Shown here one piece after another: positions 11,172-23,009 of a DNA stretch of 64,000 nucleotides. The position numbers were made by a program, and so were the translations under genes. The DNA lies in contig OZ010796.1 in assembly GCA_963932465.1 (NCBI GenBank), forward strand, positions 74,589,974-74,653,973. The letters are read 5' to 3'. Origin of the DNA: Maratus speciosus. Its lineage: Eukaryota > Arthropoda > Arachnida > Araneae > Salticidae. Below the pieces are notes generated by a model. The model was given only the letters and a program-made list of their open reading frames with translations. It was not told the DNA's origin and searched no databases. Each line of letters begins with the position of its first letter. Position 1 is the stretch's first letter.

Positions 11172-11610
11172 GGCTGTTTGTTCTCAAATCCAAAAGGGCA
11201 ACTTTATGACATAAGTTTTAATTTATTTTTGTTCGGAAATGCATGAAACCTGCAGATGCTGTTGTTCAGAAAATTTGTAATAGAACTGGATTTTCCAGGG
11301 TTTTTTTTTTTTTTTTTTTTTTTGCAAACGCAATAGATCTTTTAGAAAATAGTGTCAAAGTTGGCATTTTGAATCGAATTTCCGTTCAAAAGAAAAACAA
11401 CTAATCAAGGAAGGTTAAAAACATCTTTGTCAAATGATCAAAATTGCTTATAACTCAATAGGAAATTTATTTATCAAAAATGGAAAACACAGTTTGATTC
11501 CAAATCGCTTCCAGTCAGGCCTTCCAATTTTATATCTTTCCGTTAAAAAATGAATTTGTAAATGCATCAAAGCATTTTGCACTTTTTGAGTAGAGCAGTT
11601 GAGAACAGCC
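11172..11610. mobile_element. TTAA-flanked MITE, GGCTGTT...TTCTCAA family, copy 1
   Basis: TTAA (11168-11171) and TTAA (11611-11614) flank GGCTGTTTGTTCTCAAATCC and TTGAGAACAGCC. Copies are at 15855-16227 and 59117-59527. Confidence 0.85.
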
Positions 11611-12116
11611 TTAAAAGATAATCTCCCCAATCAAGAAAATTTTCTTTTGCAGCTCGACTGAAATCTTAAAGGTCATTTTATGCTTAAAATTATAAATAAT
11701 CTGCGTTTTCTCAAAGGAAAATATTTTATTCAAAATATTGAATATTTTTAATCTATTTATCTTTGCTACATTCACATGTTTTAAATTTGTTCTTCAGATC
11801 TTCAGCTATGTTCATCAACACATGCAATTTACATTCTACATGCATACAAATATAACTTAGACTCACTATGTCTCACGGTGACTGCTGGGATAAGACTGTT
11901 AAAAGTAGAAATTATTTATATCTAATAATTTGAAACATTTAAATTACAAAAATGAGAAAATATCATATTAGATCTTTTCTAAAAAAACCATTTGGTTAAC
12001 CAACTGATTTAAACTGTGCCAATCCTGCTGGTAACAGAATAAAATCATAATGAAAAACCCCAATGTAGGAATGCAAGAAAAATAAAAAAGAAAAGTGCCC
12101 AGCTAAACTGATGGCA

Positions 12117-14651
12117 TTGAGCTCACAGGCTATTCACTAATTGTATATTATACACTTATTTTAAAGAATAATGCCCCTCAAAAAAATAAGTGAAGGGGAA
12201 TTAGCCCCCGTTTCCCCCTTTATACTTAACCAGTGAGCCTCCAAATCTCACCAGGGAAGCCCTTATCATAATAAACCGGTATACCAAATTTGGAGCAAAT
12301 CGAACAATCCTGCAAAAAAAAACATTTATCTAAATTAAGGGGGTGGACTAGCTCCCATTTATCTTTAACCAATGAATCGCCAAAACGAATCAGGGAAGCT
12401 CCTTAACATAATAAACCGGTATACCAAATTTGGAGCAAAGCGAACAATTCTGCATGAAAAACCCGTTTATATAAATTAAGGGGGGTGGCCTAGCCCCCCT
12501 TCCCCCTTTATCTTTAACCAATAAACCCCCAAAACTAATCAAGGAAGTTCCTTAACATAATAAACCGGTATACCAACTTCGGAGCAAATCGAATCATTCT
12601 GCATGAAAAACCCATTTATCTGAATTAAAAGGGGTAGACTAGCCCCCTTTTCCCCCTTTATTCTTAACTAATGAACCCCCAAAACTAATCAGGGAAGTTC
12701 CTTAACATAATAAACCAGTATACCAAATTCGGAGAAATCGAATCATTCTGCATGAAAAACCCAATTATCTGAATTAAGGAGGTGGACTAGCCACCCTTTT
12801 CCCCTTTATTCTTAACCAATGAACCCACAAAACTAATCAGGGAAGTTCCTTAACATAATAAACCAGTATACCAAATTCGGAGCAAATTGAATAATTCTGC
12901 ATGAAATACTCATTTATCTGAATTAAAAGGGGTGGACTAGACCCCTCTCCCCACTTTATTCTTAACTAATGACCCCCAAAACTAATCAGGGAAGTTCCTT
13001 AACATAATAAACCGTATAACAAATTCGGAGCAAATCGAATCATTCTGCATGAAAAACCCATTTCTCTGAATTAAAAGGGGTGAACGAACCCCGTTTTTCC
13101 CCCTTTATCCTGAACCAATGAACTTCCAAAACTAATCAGGGAAGTTCCTTAACATAATAAACCGGTATACCAACTTCGGAGCAAATCGAATCATTCTGCA
13201 TGAAAAACCCATTTATCAAAATTAAGAGGGGCGGGCTAACCTCCCTTTTCCACCTTTATTCTTAGAAATGAACACCCAAAACTAATCTGGGAAGTTCCTT
13301 AACATAATAAACCGATATACCAAATTCGGAGCAAATCGAATGATTCTGCATGAAAAACCCATTTATCTGAATTAATGGGGGGTGGACTAACCCCGTTTTT
13401 CCCCCTTTATCCTTAACCAATGAAACCCCAAAACTAATGAGGGAAGTTCCTTAACATAATAAACCGGTATACCAAATTCGGAGCAAATCGAATAATTCTG
13501 CATGAAATACCCATTTATCTGAATTAAGGGGGGGGGGGACTAACCTCCCTTTACCCCCTTTATACTTAACAAGTGAACCTCCAAATCTAATCAGGGAAGC
13601 TCCTTATCATAATAAACCGGCATACCACATTTGGAGCAAATCGAATAATCTTGAAAAAAAAACCATTTATCTAAATTAAGGGGGTGGACTAGCCCTCCTT
13701 TATCCTTAACCAATGAATCGCCAAAACGAATCAGGGAAGCTCCTTAACATAATAAACCGGTATACCAACTTCGGAGCAAATCGAAACATTCTGCATGAAA
13801 AACCCATTTATCTAAATTAAGAGGGGCGGGCTAACCTCCCTTTTCCCCCTTTACCCTTAACCAATGAACCCTCAAAACTAATCAGGGAAGTTCCTTAACA
13901 TAATAAACCGGTATACCAAATTCGAAGCAAATCGAATCATTCTGCATGAAAAACACATTTATCTGAATTAAGGGGGGTGGACTAAACCCCGTTTTTCCCC
14001 CTTTATCCTTAACAAATAAACTCCCAAAACTGATCAGGGAAGTTCCTTAACATAATAAACCGGTATACCAAATTCGGAGCAAATCGAATCATTCTGCCAG
14101 AAAAACACATTTATCTGAATTAAGGGGGTGGACTAACCCCGTTTTTCCCCCTTTATCCTTAACCAATGAACTCCCAAAGCTGATCAGGTAAGTTCCTTAA
14201 CATAATAAACCGGTATACCAAATTCGGAGCAAATCGAATCATTCTGCCAGAAAAACACATTTATCTGAATTAAGGGGGGTGGACTAACCACGTTTTTCCC
14301 CCTTTATCCTTATCCAATGATCTCCCAAAACTGATCAGGGAAGTTCCTTAACATAATAAACCGGTATACCAAATTCGGAGCAAATCGAATGATTCTGCAT
14401 GAAAAACCCATTTTTCTGAATTAAGGGGGGTGACTAACCCCGTTTTCCCCCCTTTATCCTTAACCAATGAACTCCCAAAACTAATCAGGGAAGCGCCTTA
14501 TCACAATGAACCTAGGAAAAAATTTTGAAGCAAATCGGATGTTTCTATCAAGAGTTATCGCGTTACGTACATACGTACATACATACATACATACATACAT
14601 ACAGAACGGGCGGGCACATTAGCTCTCAGGCTTTGATAGCCTGTGAGCTAA
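12117..14651 (+). mobile_element. Helentron-like non-autonomous element with internal tandem array
   Basis: The left end TTGAGCTCACAGGCTAT reappears inverted at the right as ATAGCCTGTGAGCT (to 14650). That right copy forms a hairpin with AGCTCTCAGGCT (14621-14632). Before the hairpin are a (CATA)n run (about 14565-14602) and the core repeats. Asymmetric inverted ends, a 3' stem-loop and an internal microsatellite resemble Helentron/DINE-1-type elements. That assignment is inference from architecture. Confidence 0.5.
12150..14520. repeat. Tandem array, about 16 units of about 150 bp
   Basis: The marker CCTTAACATAATAAACC or a close variant recurs at 12261, 12401, 12550, 12700, 12848, 12997, 13147, 13297, 13449, 13602, 13742, 13893, 14045, 14195, 14346 and 14496, spaced 140-153 bp. 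Units also share GGAGCAAATCGAATCATTC and a C-rich/G-rich junction. Confidence 0.95.
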
Positions 14652-15377
14652 CAAAAGCTTACTAAACCCAATAGCCATGATACAGCAAAGAAAACTCGCA
14701 GCCAATCATTTATTAGCATACAGAACAAAAAGTAACCAATAGAGAGAATTACTTATGATTATGTCATCGAGGCATATGTAATTCTAATCAAGCAATCTAA
14801 GTAGTAAAAGAGTATTTTTAGCTCAAATCTGCCATTTTGGCTATTTTTAAAAATAAAAGGCTTAAAAAAAAAGAAAAAAAAACTAACTACTTGTTTTTTC
14901 TTCCCAGCTAATTTTAGAAAAATTAGTTAGTCTGCTATGTAGATTTAAAGCTTTTAAGAAAAGTTTGATTGATTAAAAATGTTTGTCACCTTTACAAATT
15001 TATTAATTCATAATTTTTCTAAAGCTTTGCTTGTAGCTTCTGCATAACTTGGATTTTGCATTTTTCAATAATGTGTAAAATAAATGAAAATATTAGGGAA
15101 AAATAAAAAGAGAAAAAAGCCACATGAAAAAAACCCATTTGGTTTAAACCAAACAACCCTGATACCTATGTATTTTAATGTTGTAATATTTCATTTATAT
15201 GATGCATAATATCGGTTATATGTCATTTCTTTCATGCAGTAGCTGATTTTTCTACCAGCATCAATCTTTATTACTTTTCTTTTGCAATATTTGAGGAAAG
15301 GTGAAAGACTGCTACAGGGGTTATTTAAAGTTTGTGGAACCTGTAGAGGGAATGGGACTAAAAGAATGGATAGTGGG

Positions 15378-16690
15378 TAGAGGTCTGCACGGGCCCGGGC
15401 TTGGCCCAAGGCCCGTACCCGGCGGAATGGAGGAGAATTTTCAAACGGGCCGGGCCGGCAGAATTAGGACAATTTTTTCAACGGGCTGGGCCGGGCCCGG
15501 CCGATAAAAAAAATTAATCGGGCCTATCGGCCCGATATAAGAATTTGAGAGGAGCAGATATAATACGAGGTCATTTCCAATGAATATGACTTTTTCGAGA
15601 AGTATAAATGTGCGTTACGAGCCGATGCGAGTTTAACAACATCAATACAGAAATGTAACATGTCCATCGTAGAGATCGGCATCGTACAGTTACATGATGC
15701 CTGATCCCGGGTTTAATTTTTTTCGGCAGACTTGTGCCGGGACGGAACTGGTCTTAATCGTTCTCAGGATGTGTAGGACAGGCATTATGTTTTGTAAAAG
15801 TATTAATAGCGATAATGAATTTCTGTTAACAGTATCATTGGAAATGTACCTTAAGGTGGTTCTCATATTTACTGCTCAACAATGCGAAACTCTCAGACAC
15901 ACTTTCTGACTCATTTTTAACTATAAAGGCATAAAATTGACAGGCTGAGTATTGAAGGCAATTGGGATCAAATAGCGTTTCCATGTTTCATAAATTACGT
16001 ACAGAGATAACATAGACTCTTGTCACGTGACTGTACGTTTTCTCCTTTCCTGTGCTATCGCTTCTGGAAATTCGATTCAAAACGCTAATTTTGGCAGTAT
16101 TTTCTGAAAAAAAAAATGGCATTTACATGGTTTCTGAATAAGAATACCTGCCAATCTCATGTGTTTCTGAAAAGAAAGGAATTCATAAATGTATCAAAAT
16201 GTAGCTCCTTTGGATTTGAGAAAAGCCTTAAAAATGACAGAAATATTTTCACAAATCTACCTTTTATTATAAGCTTCAAAAGTTATCATGTTTTTTAACC
16301 CTTTATTCTAAACTACAATAATCTTTTAATGAACCCTTATTTAAATTTTGAAACGTCTGTAGAGACGTTGACTAAAACACTGTAAGTAATCGTTAACGTT
16401 TACTATTGTGTGTTTTCTATTTTGCGAACACATAGTAATTTAAAATATACTGTAAAATGTTCCCATAAATATGCATGTAGTATTCATTAAAAGAATCTTA
16501 AGTGTATGTCGAGAAAAAACGGAATTTTTTGTAGACATTTAGTCGGGCCGGGACTGTTTTCACTGATTTTTGTACGGGCCGGGCCGGGCCGAACTTTCAA
16601 TTTTTACACCGGGCCGGGCCAAAATAGCTTTTCTTCGGGCCAGGCCGGGCCGGGCCCAGGCCTGGAAATTCTGGCCCGTGCAGACCTCTA
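15378..16690. mobile_element. hAT non-autonomous element, GC-arm family, complete copy
   Basis: A perfect TIR, TAGAGGTCTGCACGGGCC, is flanked by a perfect 8-bp TSD ATAGTGGG (15370-15377 and 16691-16698). Both arms carry several GGGCCGGGCC blocks spaced by 25-40 bp. A TTAA MITE sits inside. The interior differs from the 52841-53659 copy. No transposase. Confidence 0.93.
15855..16227. mobile_element. TTAA-flanked MITE, copy 2 of the 11172-11610 family
   Basis: TTAA at 15851-15854 and 16228-16231; ends GGTGGTTCTCA and TTTGAGAAAAGCC. Nested in the hAT element. Confidence 0.8.
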
Positions 16691-16698
16691 ATAGTGGG

Positions 16699-17176
16699 TG
16701 AACTGCATTGACACTAACACACTTGGAAACTTTGTTTCTCATAACACTAGTGAAAAAACTTTCCAGGAGCTTAACTACATACATAATGGTATGCTCAAGT
16801 CTCAAAGTAAATCAGAATGTCAGATAATGATTAAAGATTAGTTTATTTAAATATCTGTTTGTACGTTCAATAAGGAATAAAAAGTGTAATTCAAGGTGTG
16901 CAACTGATATAAGGTTTGATAATTCTCACTTAAGTTTGTATGATTGCAGCATTATATTTCTACAGTCAAAGTTTTACACCTTAGGCGACTAAAATTTCAA
17001 TTGTACATATTTCTCAGTTAGACGTTGTTTTAGAACGGTCCCTTTAAAGACATATTATCAGTGCTTTACTGTATATCAAAATCACTATATTATTACAATA
17101 AACTTTAACATGCTTAAAAATGAATACAAGTCTTTAAAAATGCTGTTATAATTATCCAGATATGTTTTCATACTAA
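16699..17176. other. AT-rich sequence, no gene seen
   Basis: No open frame of note, terminal repeats or tandem units. Confidence 0.4.
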
Positions 17177-17412
17177 AGGGGGAAATTAACAGTGGCTACA
17201 GGGCGACAAAATGAAAAAAAGTGGTTAATAAGAAAGAATTCTCTCCCAGCAGCCACTTATGGCCACCTTTTTTTGCAAGGAGGGAATAAATTTTTCTTAC
17301 ATTCCATAAATGATTCCACTTTTTTTGGTAGCAATATGTTAATATTAAGACATTCATTTGGTCTATTTAATTTTAGAATAATACTAATAGACATTTTAAC
17401 AAAGTTTATTGT
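17177..17412. repeat. Interspersed repeat fragment shared with 28250-28383
   Basis: This aligns inverted with 28250-28383 (shared AGTGGCCATTAA-, CAGCCACTTA- and ACATTCCAT-type blocks). The element class is unknown. Confidence 0.5.
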
Positions 17413-17416
17413 TTAA

Positions 17417-17791
17417 AGAGGGATCTGTTTAGGAAGAAATTGGGCCCTTAATGGACCCTTCACAAAATTTTTCATTTCAAAACAGGAACCTTCACAAAAA
17501 ATTTTGGTCTTAAAAATTGGCCTTTTACAGCATTTTTCCAGGTTTAAACTAAACCTCTGACAAATCTAATCATGTAAAAGAAAAATCTGACCTGTCATTT
17601 TTACATTGTATAAAGAAAAAATATGTATTTTACAAACATACATCTTAAAAATATATATAAAAGAACCTGAATATGATGATCATTTCAAATTCACAAAATT
17701 AGGACTAGATTTTTCACAAATGCAAAAAAAAAAAGCTGTTCACAATTTCACAAAAACAGGACCACAAGAGAAAAGTCTGGACAGACCCCTG
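17417..17791. mobile_element. Possible TTAA-flanked element with hAT-like ends
   Basis: TTAA at 17413-17416 and 17792-17795. The left end AGAGGGATCTGTTTAGGA and right end TCTGGACAGACCCCTG are imperfectly inverted. TTCACAAAAT-type motifs recur inside. The assignment is weak. Confidence 0.4.
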
Positions 17792-17810
17792 TTAATACCT
17801 CTCTATTTAA

Positions 17811-18304
17811 CCCCTTAAACTTAAATGCACAGCATAACTTAGGAGTTACATGATCTTTTTATGCCTTTTGGCACTTTCTATAGGTCTTTTGGTGAAGTAT
17901 TATGTGTTACTTACATGTGATAACATGCATTTAATGTCGTGAAATCTGTCTTTGTTCCAATTTGTTATCACAGGGAGGTTATAACATATTTTGTTGATAC
18001 TGCTTGCAATGTGCTCAACTGGCGTTTTTTATCTATCTTTATAAGGTAGTCATTATTAATTCTGCAAACTATTAAAAGCATTATAAAAATTATTATACTG
18101 TTGAATAGTTGTTATTGTGCAGTGTAAGTATATAATTTAAAATTATAATTTTTTGAGCCATTTTTGTTATGAAACTCAGGAGTGACATTATGGCCAACAG
18201 AAGCATAAATAAATTTTTTCGCTATTTTTCTAGTGGATAATTTAACAAAGATAGACTCAAATATAATTTTCTTTGAGCAAAATAAAAAATCATGCATTAA
18301 AGGG
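17811..18304. mobile_element. TTAA-flanked MITE, CCCCTTAAAC family
   Basis: TTAA at 17807-17810 and 18305-18308; ends CCCCTTAAACTTAAATGCA and, inverted, CCCTTTAATGCATG. The minus-strand open frame crossing its right end has no recognisable domain. Confidence 0.75.
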
Positions 18305-18950
18305 TTAATACCAACCAGTATCATTTTCAAGGCATAAAAAACAGATATTATAAGAGAACACCATCTATTAACATGAATGGATTTCATTAGGAATTGCATT
18401 TTGATTTTTATTCCTCAATTTTCAGAATACTTCAACATAGTTTTTTTCCCCTTCCATAAGTTGAAGAATACAACAGAATGAAATTCAATGATGTCAATAG
18501 ATGGCACTCACAGTCAACTGTCTATTTATAGCAGTTGATATTGAAACATGTGTAGGTGATTAAAACAACTTTTTAACATAATAAAGTTTATCTTATATTA
18601 ATCATTTAAACAGAGAGCCAGAAAAAAATTATATCAGAGATCACTTCCACTCGCTTATGAAATTTTTTAATAATACATTATGAATTATAAAAGGAGTTTT
18701 TAAAACATATTTTATTTTTTGTTAACCTTTGAAATTAGAAAAAAATATTAATGAAAAGTAAAGTTTAAACACAAATGAAAAGTAAAATTTAAACACTAAG
18801 CGATTTTTTTTTCAATTTTGCATTATTATTATTTTTTCCACATTTTTGAGATTTTAAAATACATACAACAATGTATAGTACATTTTCATTAAGAATATCA
18901 ACAGAAAGTCTTACACTAAAAAGTCTTATCATTTTTTAATTGTATCTCAT
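18305..18950. other. AT-rich sequence, no gene seen
   Basis: No terminal repeats or coding signal recognised. Confidence 0.4.
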
Positions 18951-19479
18951 TGTAGTTGAAAGGCTGCATTACGACGGAAATAATTTTGTTGTGTCCAGAT
19001 CACATTGCAGTTCGATGGCAGGGCTTGAATTTAGGGCGGGATGGCGGGATTCACGCCCAAAATTTTGAAATCCCGCCCAAAATAATATCATGGGCGGGAG
19101 ACTCCCATCCAAAAAATTTCACCATTTTCCTGCAAATTTTTCATTTTGAAATTACCATTAACTCCCGCGAACGCCTTGCAAATTTCCTAATATTTTCGTG
19201 CAACTAATTGACACATTTTGCGGGGTTTTTTTTTTTTTTTTTTACAGCGAATGATCGTTGAAACTCACGAATTTTCGATGCGACCGATAGACAAATTTCA
19301 TTAATTTTTTTTTCAAGATCAGTTGATAAGTGTCCGCGACCGATTGGCGAATTCAGGGGTGATTCTGTTACGAATTTTCCAAAAATTTAAAGCATTAGGT
19401 TCCGAAAATTGTGAAAAATCGGTCATCAGTTCAACAGAAAAATATCGTGAATTTTGACAAATGATCACCGAAAAAATCA

Positions 19480-19891
19480 ATTTTGTCAATCGTTCGCGGA
19501 AAAAAATCGCCAATTTCGTCGCAAAGGATTGCGAATAAAACACAAATTTTGTCAAAGGATCGCAAAAAAATGCAAATTACATCAAATGATAGCAAAAAAA
19601 TTATAAATTTCGGCAAAGGAATGCGGAAAACATGCGAGTTTCGTCAAAGGATCGCAAAAAAAGAGAATTTCGTGAAAGGATCGTGAAAAGAACTAATTTT
19701 GTCAAAGGATCGCGGAAAAAAGTTAATTTCGTCAAAGGATCGAAAAAAAAACGCGCAATTCGTCAAAAGATTGCGGGAAAATGCGAATTTCGACAAAGTA
19801 TTTCGAAAAAAAAAAAAACCGCGCATTTCCTCAAATGATCGCGAAAAAAACACGCATTTCGTCAAAAAATCTCGCAAAAAACTCATTTCGT
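19480..19891. repeat. Minisatellite, about 30-bp unit, left block
   Basis: Units of the type GATCGCGAAAAAA-GC-AATTTCGTCAAAG recur every 29-32 bp. The Lys/Arg-rich frames on both strands are repeat shadows. Confidence 0.9.
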
Positions 19892-19899
19892 CAAAGGAT

Positions 19900-21001
19900 C
19901 AGGGTTAGAAATTGGGATTTTTAAGTAAGGCGTCAAATGACGCCTACAATTTATTTTCTAGGCGCCAAACTGCATTTCATGGTTGCAATTTTACGTTGTA
20001 TCGTATTTTCTCATTTCTTTTCACAACCGTGTTAACATTAATATTGTTCCTATTTTTATGTGTTAAGGGTAAGGGGGTATATATTAAAAACACTATCATT
20101 GTTAATCACTAAAACAAAGTAAAAACTGGTTTTCTATAAAACAGTAAAATTTGATTAAACTACAACATATGGATGCTAGAAAAATGTTTAACTAATTATT
20201 TTTATATAGCTTATATGAATACAAAAGTTGAAAAATACAAAAATCACAAACAAAGAATACAAAAATTAAAATAATATCTTGAATTAAAATCAGGCCTCCT
20301 AACTCGTTAAATTTTTAAAATCAAGCCTCCTAACTCGACCGAGTGTTACATCAGAGTACCATAAATTAATGGCTTTTTGTCGATTGAAATTATCTAATGT
20401 TGGTCCATACAGTTTTACTAAAAGAATGTCATTGATCAAATTCAGTGACAAAATATCAATTTTAAACCATGCTTTCAAACAAGTAGTGCAATAATTTTAA
20501 GGGTGTGGTTTTTAAGGTAAGTTTTATTAGTTATTGGTTAAAATCAAGTTAGCTTAGAGGCGATTGACAGGTGCATAGCAGTTTTAAACCAGGCTTTTGA
20601 ACTAAGTGCGCAAGCTTTTTAGAGACAGGTGCCTCTCTGGTCAGTTTTATCAGTTATTGGTTAAAAAGAAGTCAGCTAGGAGGTGATTGACAAATCCTAT
20701 TGAAACCCCCCACTGCACGCACATGAAGAACACCTGTTTTCCATAAAAGAATGGACAGTAGCATGTGTTTGAAAAAAAAGGAAAAAAAAGAATAACAAAG
20801 AAAGAAACAAGCTATTTCAGACGTGACAAAACGACTATGTAAAAAAAAACCTTGCGCTAAAAAATGAGAGCGTTTTTTAAACAAAAATTAAAGTGGGAAA
20901 AAGCTAGTCGTCAAATTTGACGACTAGGTATAATTGTCTAGTCGCCAAATGCAATAATTTAGTTGCATTTGGCGACTAACGACCGCTAATTTCTAACCCT
21001 G
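19900..21001. mobile_element. hAT element inserted in the minisatellite
   Basis: Left CAGGGTTAGAAATT and right AATTTCTAACCCTG, with a perfect 8-bp TSD CAAAGGAT (19892-19899 and 21002-21009), itself part of the repeat unit. Subterminal GGCGTCAAATGACGCC (left) and AATTTGACGACTAGG/GTCGCCAAATGC (right) are palindromic. No transposase frame. Confidence 0.92.
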
Positions 21002-21280
21002 CAAAGGATCGTCAAAGGATCGCAGAAAAACGACAAATTTTGTCAAAAGATCGCGGAAAAACGGCAAATTTCGTCAAAAGATCGCGGAAAAATGGAAAAT
21101 TTCGTCAAAAGATCTCGAAATAACGACAAATTTTGTCAAAAGATCGCGGAAAAACGGCAAATGTCGCAAAATATCTCGAAATAACGACAAATTTCGTCAA
21201 AATATCTTGAAATAATGGCAAATTTCGTCAAAAGATCGCAAAAAACAGAAATTCCGTCAAAGGGGCACGAAAAAACACAT
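21002..21280. repeat. Minisatellite, right block
   Basis: Continuation of the same unit (AAAGATCGCGGAAAAACGGC plus AATTTCGTC) after the hAT insertion. Confidence 0.9.
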
Positions 21281-21694
21281 AGCTAGTGCTGGGAGTGATT
21301 CCCCCCCCCCCCCCTTCATACCCTCTGTTGTAACCTTTCTGAAAATTTGCTGTCAGTTTCAGAAATTTTTGTTTTTACTGAGAATCACACCTACTTTCTT
21401 ACTTTTTTAAATAAAAAAAACATTTTGCATCATTATTCTGAGTTGTTGATTTAAATTGCTTCAATGGTATTCTGTCATGCCTGTATTAATACAGACATGA
21501 CAAAATAATTAATGCAAATCTTTTAAAAAGCACGTAAAATAACAGTGGCTTTCATATTTTTTTCTCCCTTCCAAATAGCTCAACTCCCCTCCATTTATAA
21601 ATGTTGGTAGGGAGACTCCCCTCCTATGAAAAATTGAATTTCAAGCCCTGGATGGAATTTTTTTTGTTGGATTCAGATCGTGTTGACTTCAAAT

Positions 21695-22677
21695 CAGGGT
21701 TTGAAAAAACCCAGCCCACTGGGTCCACTTGTCAAAACCCTGTGATTTTTGTGGTTTTATTGAGTTATTTTAGAGAACTGTTTAAACTTCTAATTTTCAA
21801 TATTAAAGACGTGAATTATCACATTGCTAACAAGGCGTAAACCAACTTAGTGAAAAATGTCCAAGCCGGGAATCGAACCCGGGCCCCTGGAATAGATCTC
21901 CAGTGCTCTACCACTAAACCACAAGGACGATGCCCAGCTTGGCATCTCTCACTTATATAAGTCGGTAAGGCTGCTACCACACCACTAGATGGAAAAGTCT
22001 TCATGAGCACACAATCTAGTGGCGTAACATGAAACGCAAATGAACCCAGCATCGGTGAATATATAATTTTTAATTAATTTTTCAACTACTTTTCAGCAGT
22101 GAAATTACGCTTGAAATTGTTGAATATTAAAGACGTGAATTATCACATTGCTAACAAGGCGTAAACCAACTTAGTGAAAAATGTCCAAGCCGGGAATCGA
22201 ACCCGGGCCCCTGGAATAGATCTCCAGTGCTCTACCACTAAACCACAAGGACGATGCCCAGCTTGGCATCTCTCACTTATAAAAGTCGGTAAGGCTGCTA
22301 CCGCAGCACTAGATGGAAAAGTCTTCATGAGCACACAATCTAGTGGCATAACATGAAACGCAAATGAACCCAGCATCGGTGAATACACAATTTTTAATTA
22401 ATTTTTCAACTACTTTTCAGCAGTGAAATTATGCTTGAAATTGTTGAATATTAAAGACGTGAATTATCACATTGCTAACAATGCGTAAACCAACTTAGTG
22501 AAAAATGTCCAAGCCGGGAATCGAACCCGGGCCCCTGGAATAGATCTCCAGTGCTCTACCACTAAACCACAAGGACGATGCCAGTCAGAATGTCAGTTGT
22601 GAAAACATGAAAAAGTGGGCCTGTCCAAAAAATCCGGGTGGGTTTTCTCTGGTGGGGGCCTACTTGGGCAAACCCTG
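21695..22677. mobile_element. hAT element carrying a tandem tRNA-like array
   Basis: Left CAGGGTTTGAAAAAACCC and right GGGCAAACCCTG, with a perfect TSD CTTCAAAT (21687-21694 and 22678-22685). Between the ends, 21801-22579 is a near-identical tandem repeat with tRNA-like segments. Confidence 0.92.
21801..22579 (-). repeat. tRNA-like (SINE-type) tandem repeat, 2.4 units of 324 bp
   Basis: Units start at 21801, 22125 and 22449. On the minus strand each includes a tRNA-like segment (about 21861-21932, 22182-22255 and 22508-22580): A box TGGTTTAGTGG, anticodon-type stem CTGGA/TCCAG, B box GGTTCGATTCC, ending CTTGGACA. The acceptor arm has two mismatches and position 33 is not U, so these look like tRNA-derived SINE heads, not tRNA genes. 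The minus-strand frames with GLVVEHWRS are the usual shadow of such heads. The units differ at few positions, so the amplification is recent. Confidence 0.85.
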
Positions 22678-23009
22678 CTTCAAATCGAATTTTAGGATGG
22701 AATTTTTTTGCCAGGTTCAGGTCGTTTTTCGATTTGGCTTTAAATGTAATTTTCAGGTTTGAGTAGGGTTGCATGTTGGCAGATATTATTTTGTCATGTA
22801 CGCATTGATTTATAATTCAATGGATTTTTTTTTGTCAGGTTTAGGTTAACTTTAAAAGGACTTTTCAGGTTCAGGTCAGGTTGCATATCAATAGAAATTA
22901 TTTTGTTGTGTTTGGATCGGGTTGAGGTTCAATGAAACTTTTCTTTGTTATGTTCGGTTTACTTCAGATGGAATTTTCAAGTTTGGGTTGGGTACAATAC
23001 GATATTTGG

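Larger units (their letters stand above)
10127..15161. mobile_element. hAT element, CAGGGTTGG family, carrying other elements
   Basis: The left end CAGGGTTGGTAAAAAAACGG and right end CCAAACAACCCTG are inverted, with poly-T/poly-A plus GGTTTAAAC/TTTGGTTTAAACC inside both. Flanking 8-mers ATCCCTAT (10119-10126) and ATACCTAT (15162-15169) match 7 of 8. The length of 5035 bp includes a TTAA MITE (11172-11610) and the tandem-array element at 12117-14651. A second, end-like sequence at about 11985-12030 (CATTTGGTTAACC then CCAATCCTG) suggests an internal duplicate end. No transposase frame was recognised. Confidence 0.75.
19019..21650. mobile_element. TIR element with apparent 5-bp TSD, containing a minisatellite
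   Basis: Ends are CAGGGCTTGAATTTAGGG and AATTTCAAGCCCTG, flanked by GATGG (19014-19018) and GATGG (21651-21655). Removing the element and one GATGG restores TTCGATGGAATTTTTTTTG, which matches sibling motifs of the host repeat. The interior holds the 30-bp minisatellite and a hAT at 19900-21001. Confidence 0.65.

Noticed and set aside
12150..14520. CRISPR array
   Set aside because: Units of about 150 bp are repeated whole, without a short constant repeat and unique spacers; the context is eukaryotic.
19480..21280. CRISPR-like array with about 30-bp repeats
   Set aside because: Head-to-tail minisatellite without spacers, inside a TIR element.
21861..21932. Functional tRNA gene on the minus strand
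   Set aside because: A and B boxes are good, but the acceptor stem has two mismatches, position 33 is not U and three near-identical copies sit in a tandem unit, so a SINE head is likelier.
21819..22388. Minus-strand frames of 77-81 codons with GLVVEHWRS
   Set aside because: They read straight through tRNA-like SINE heads and repeat with the 324-bp unit; the peptide is the usual SINE shadow.
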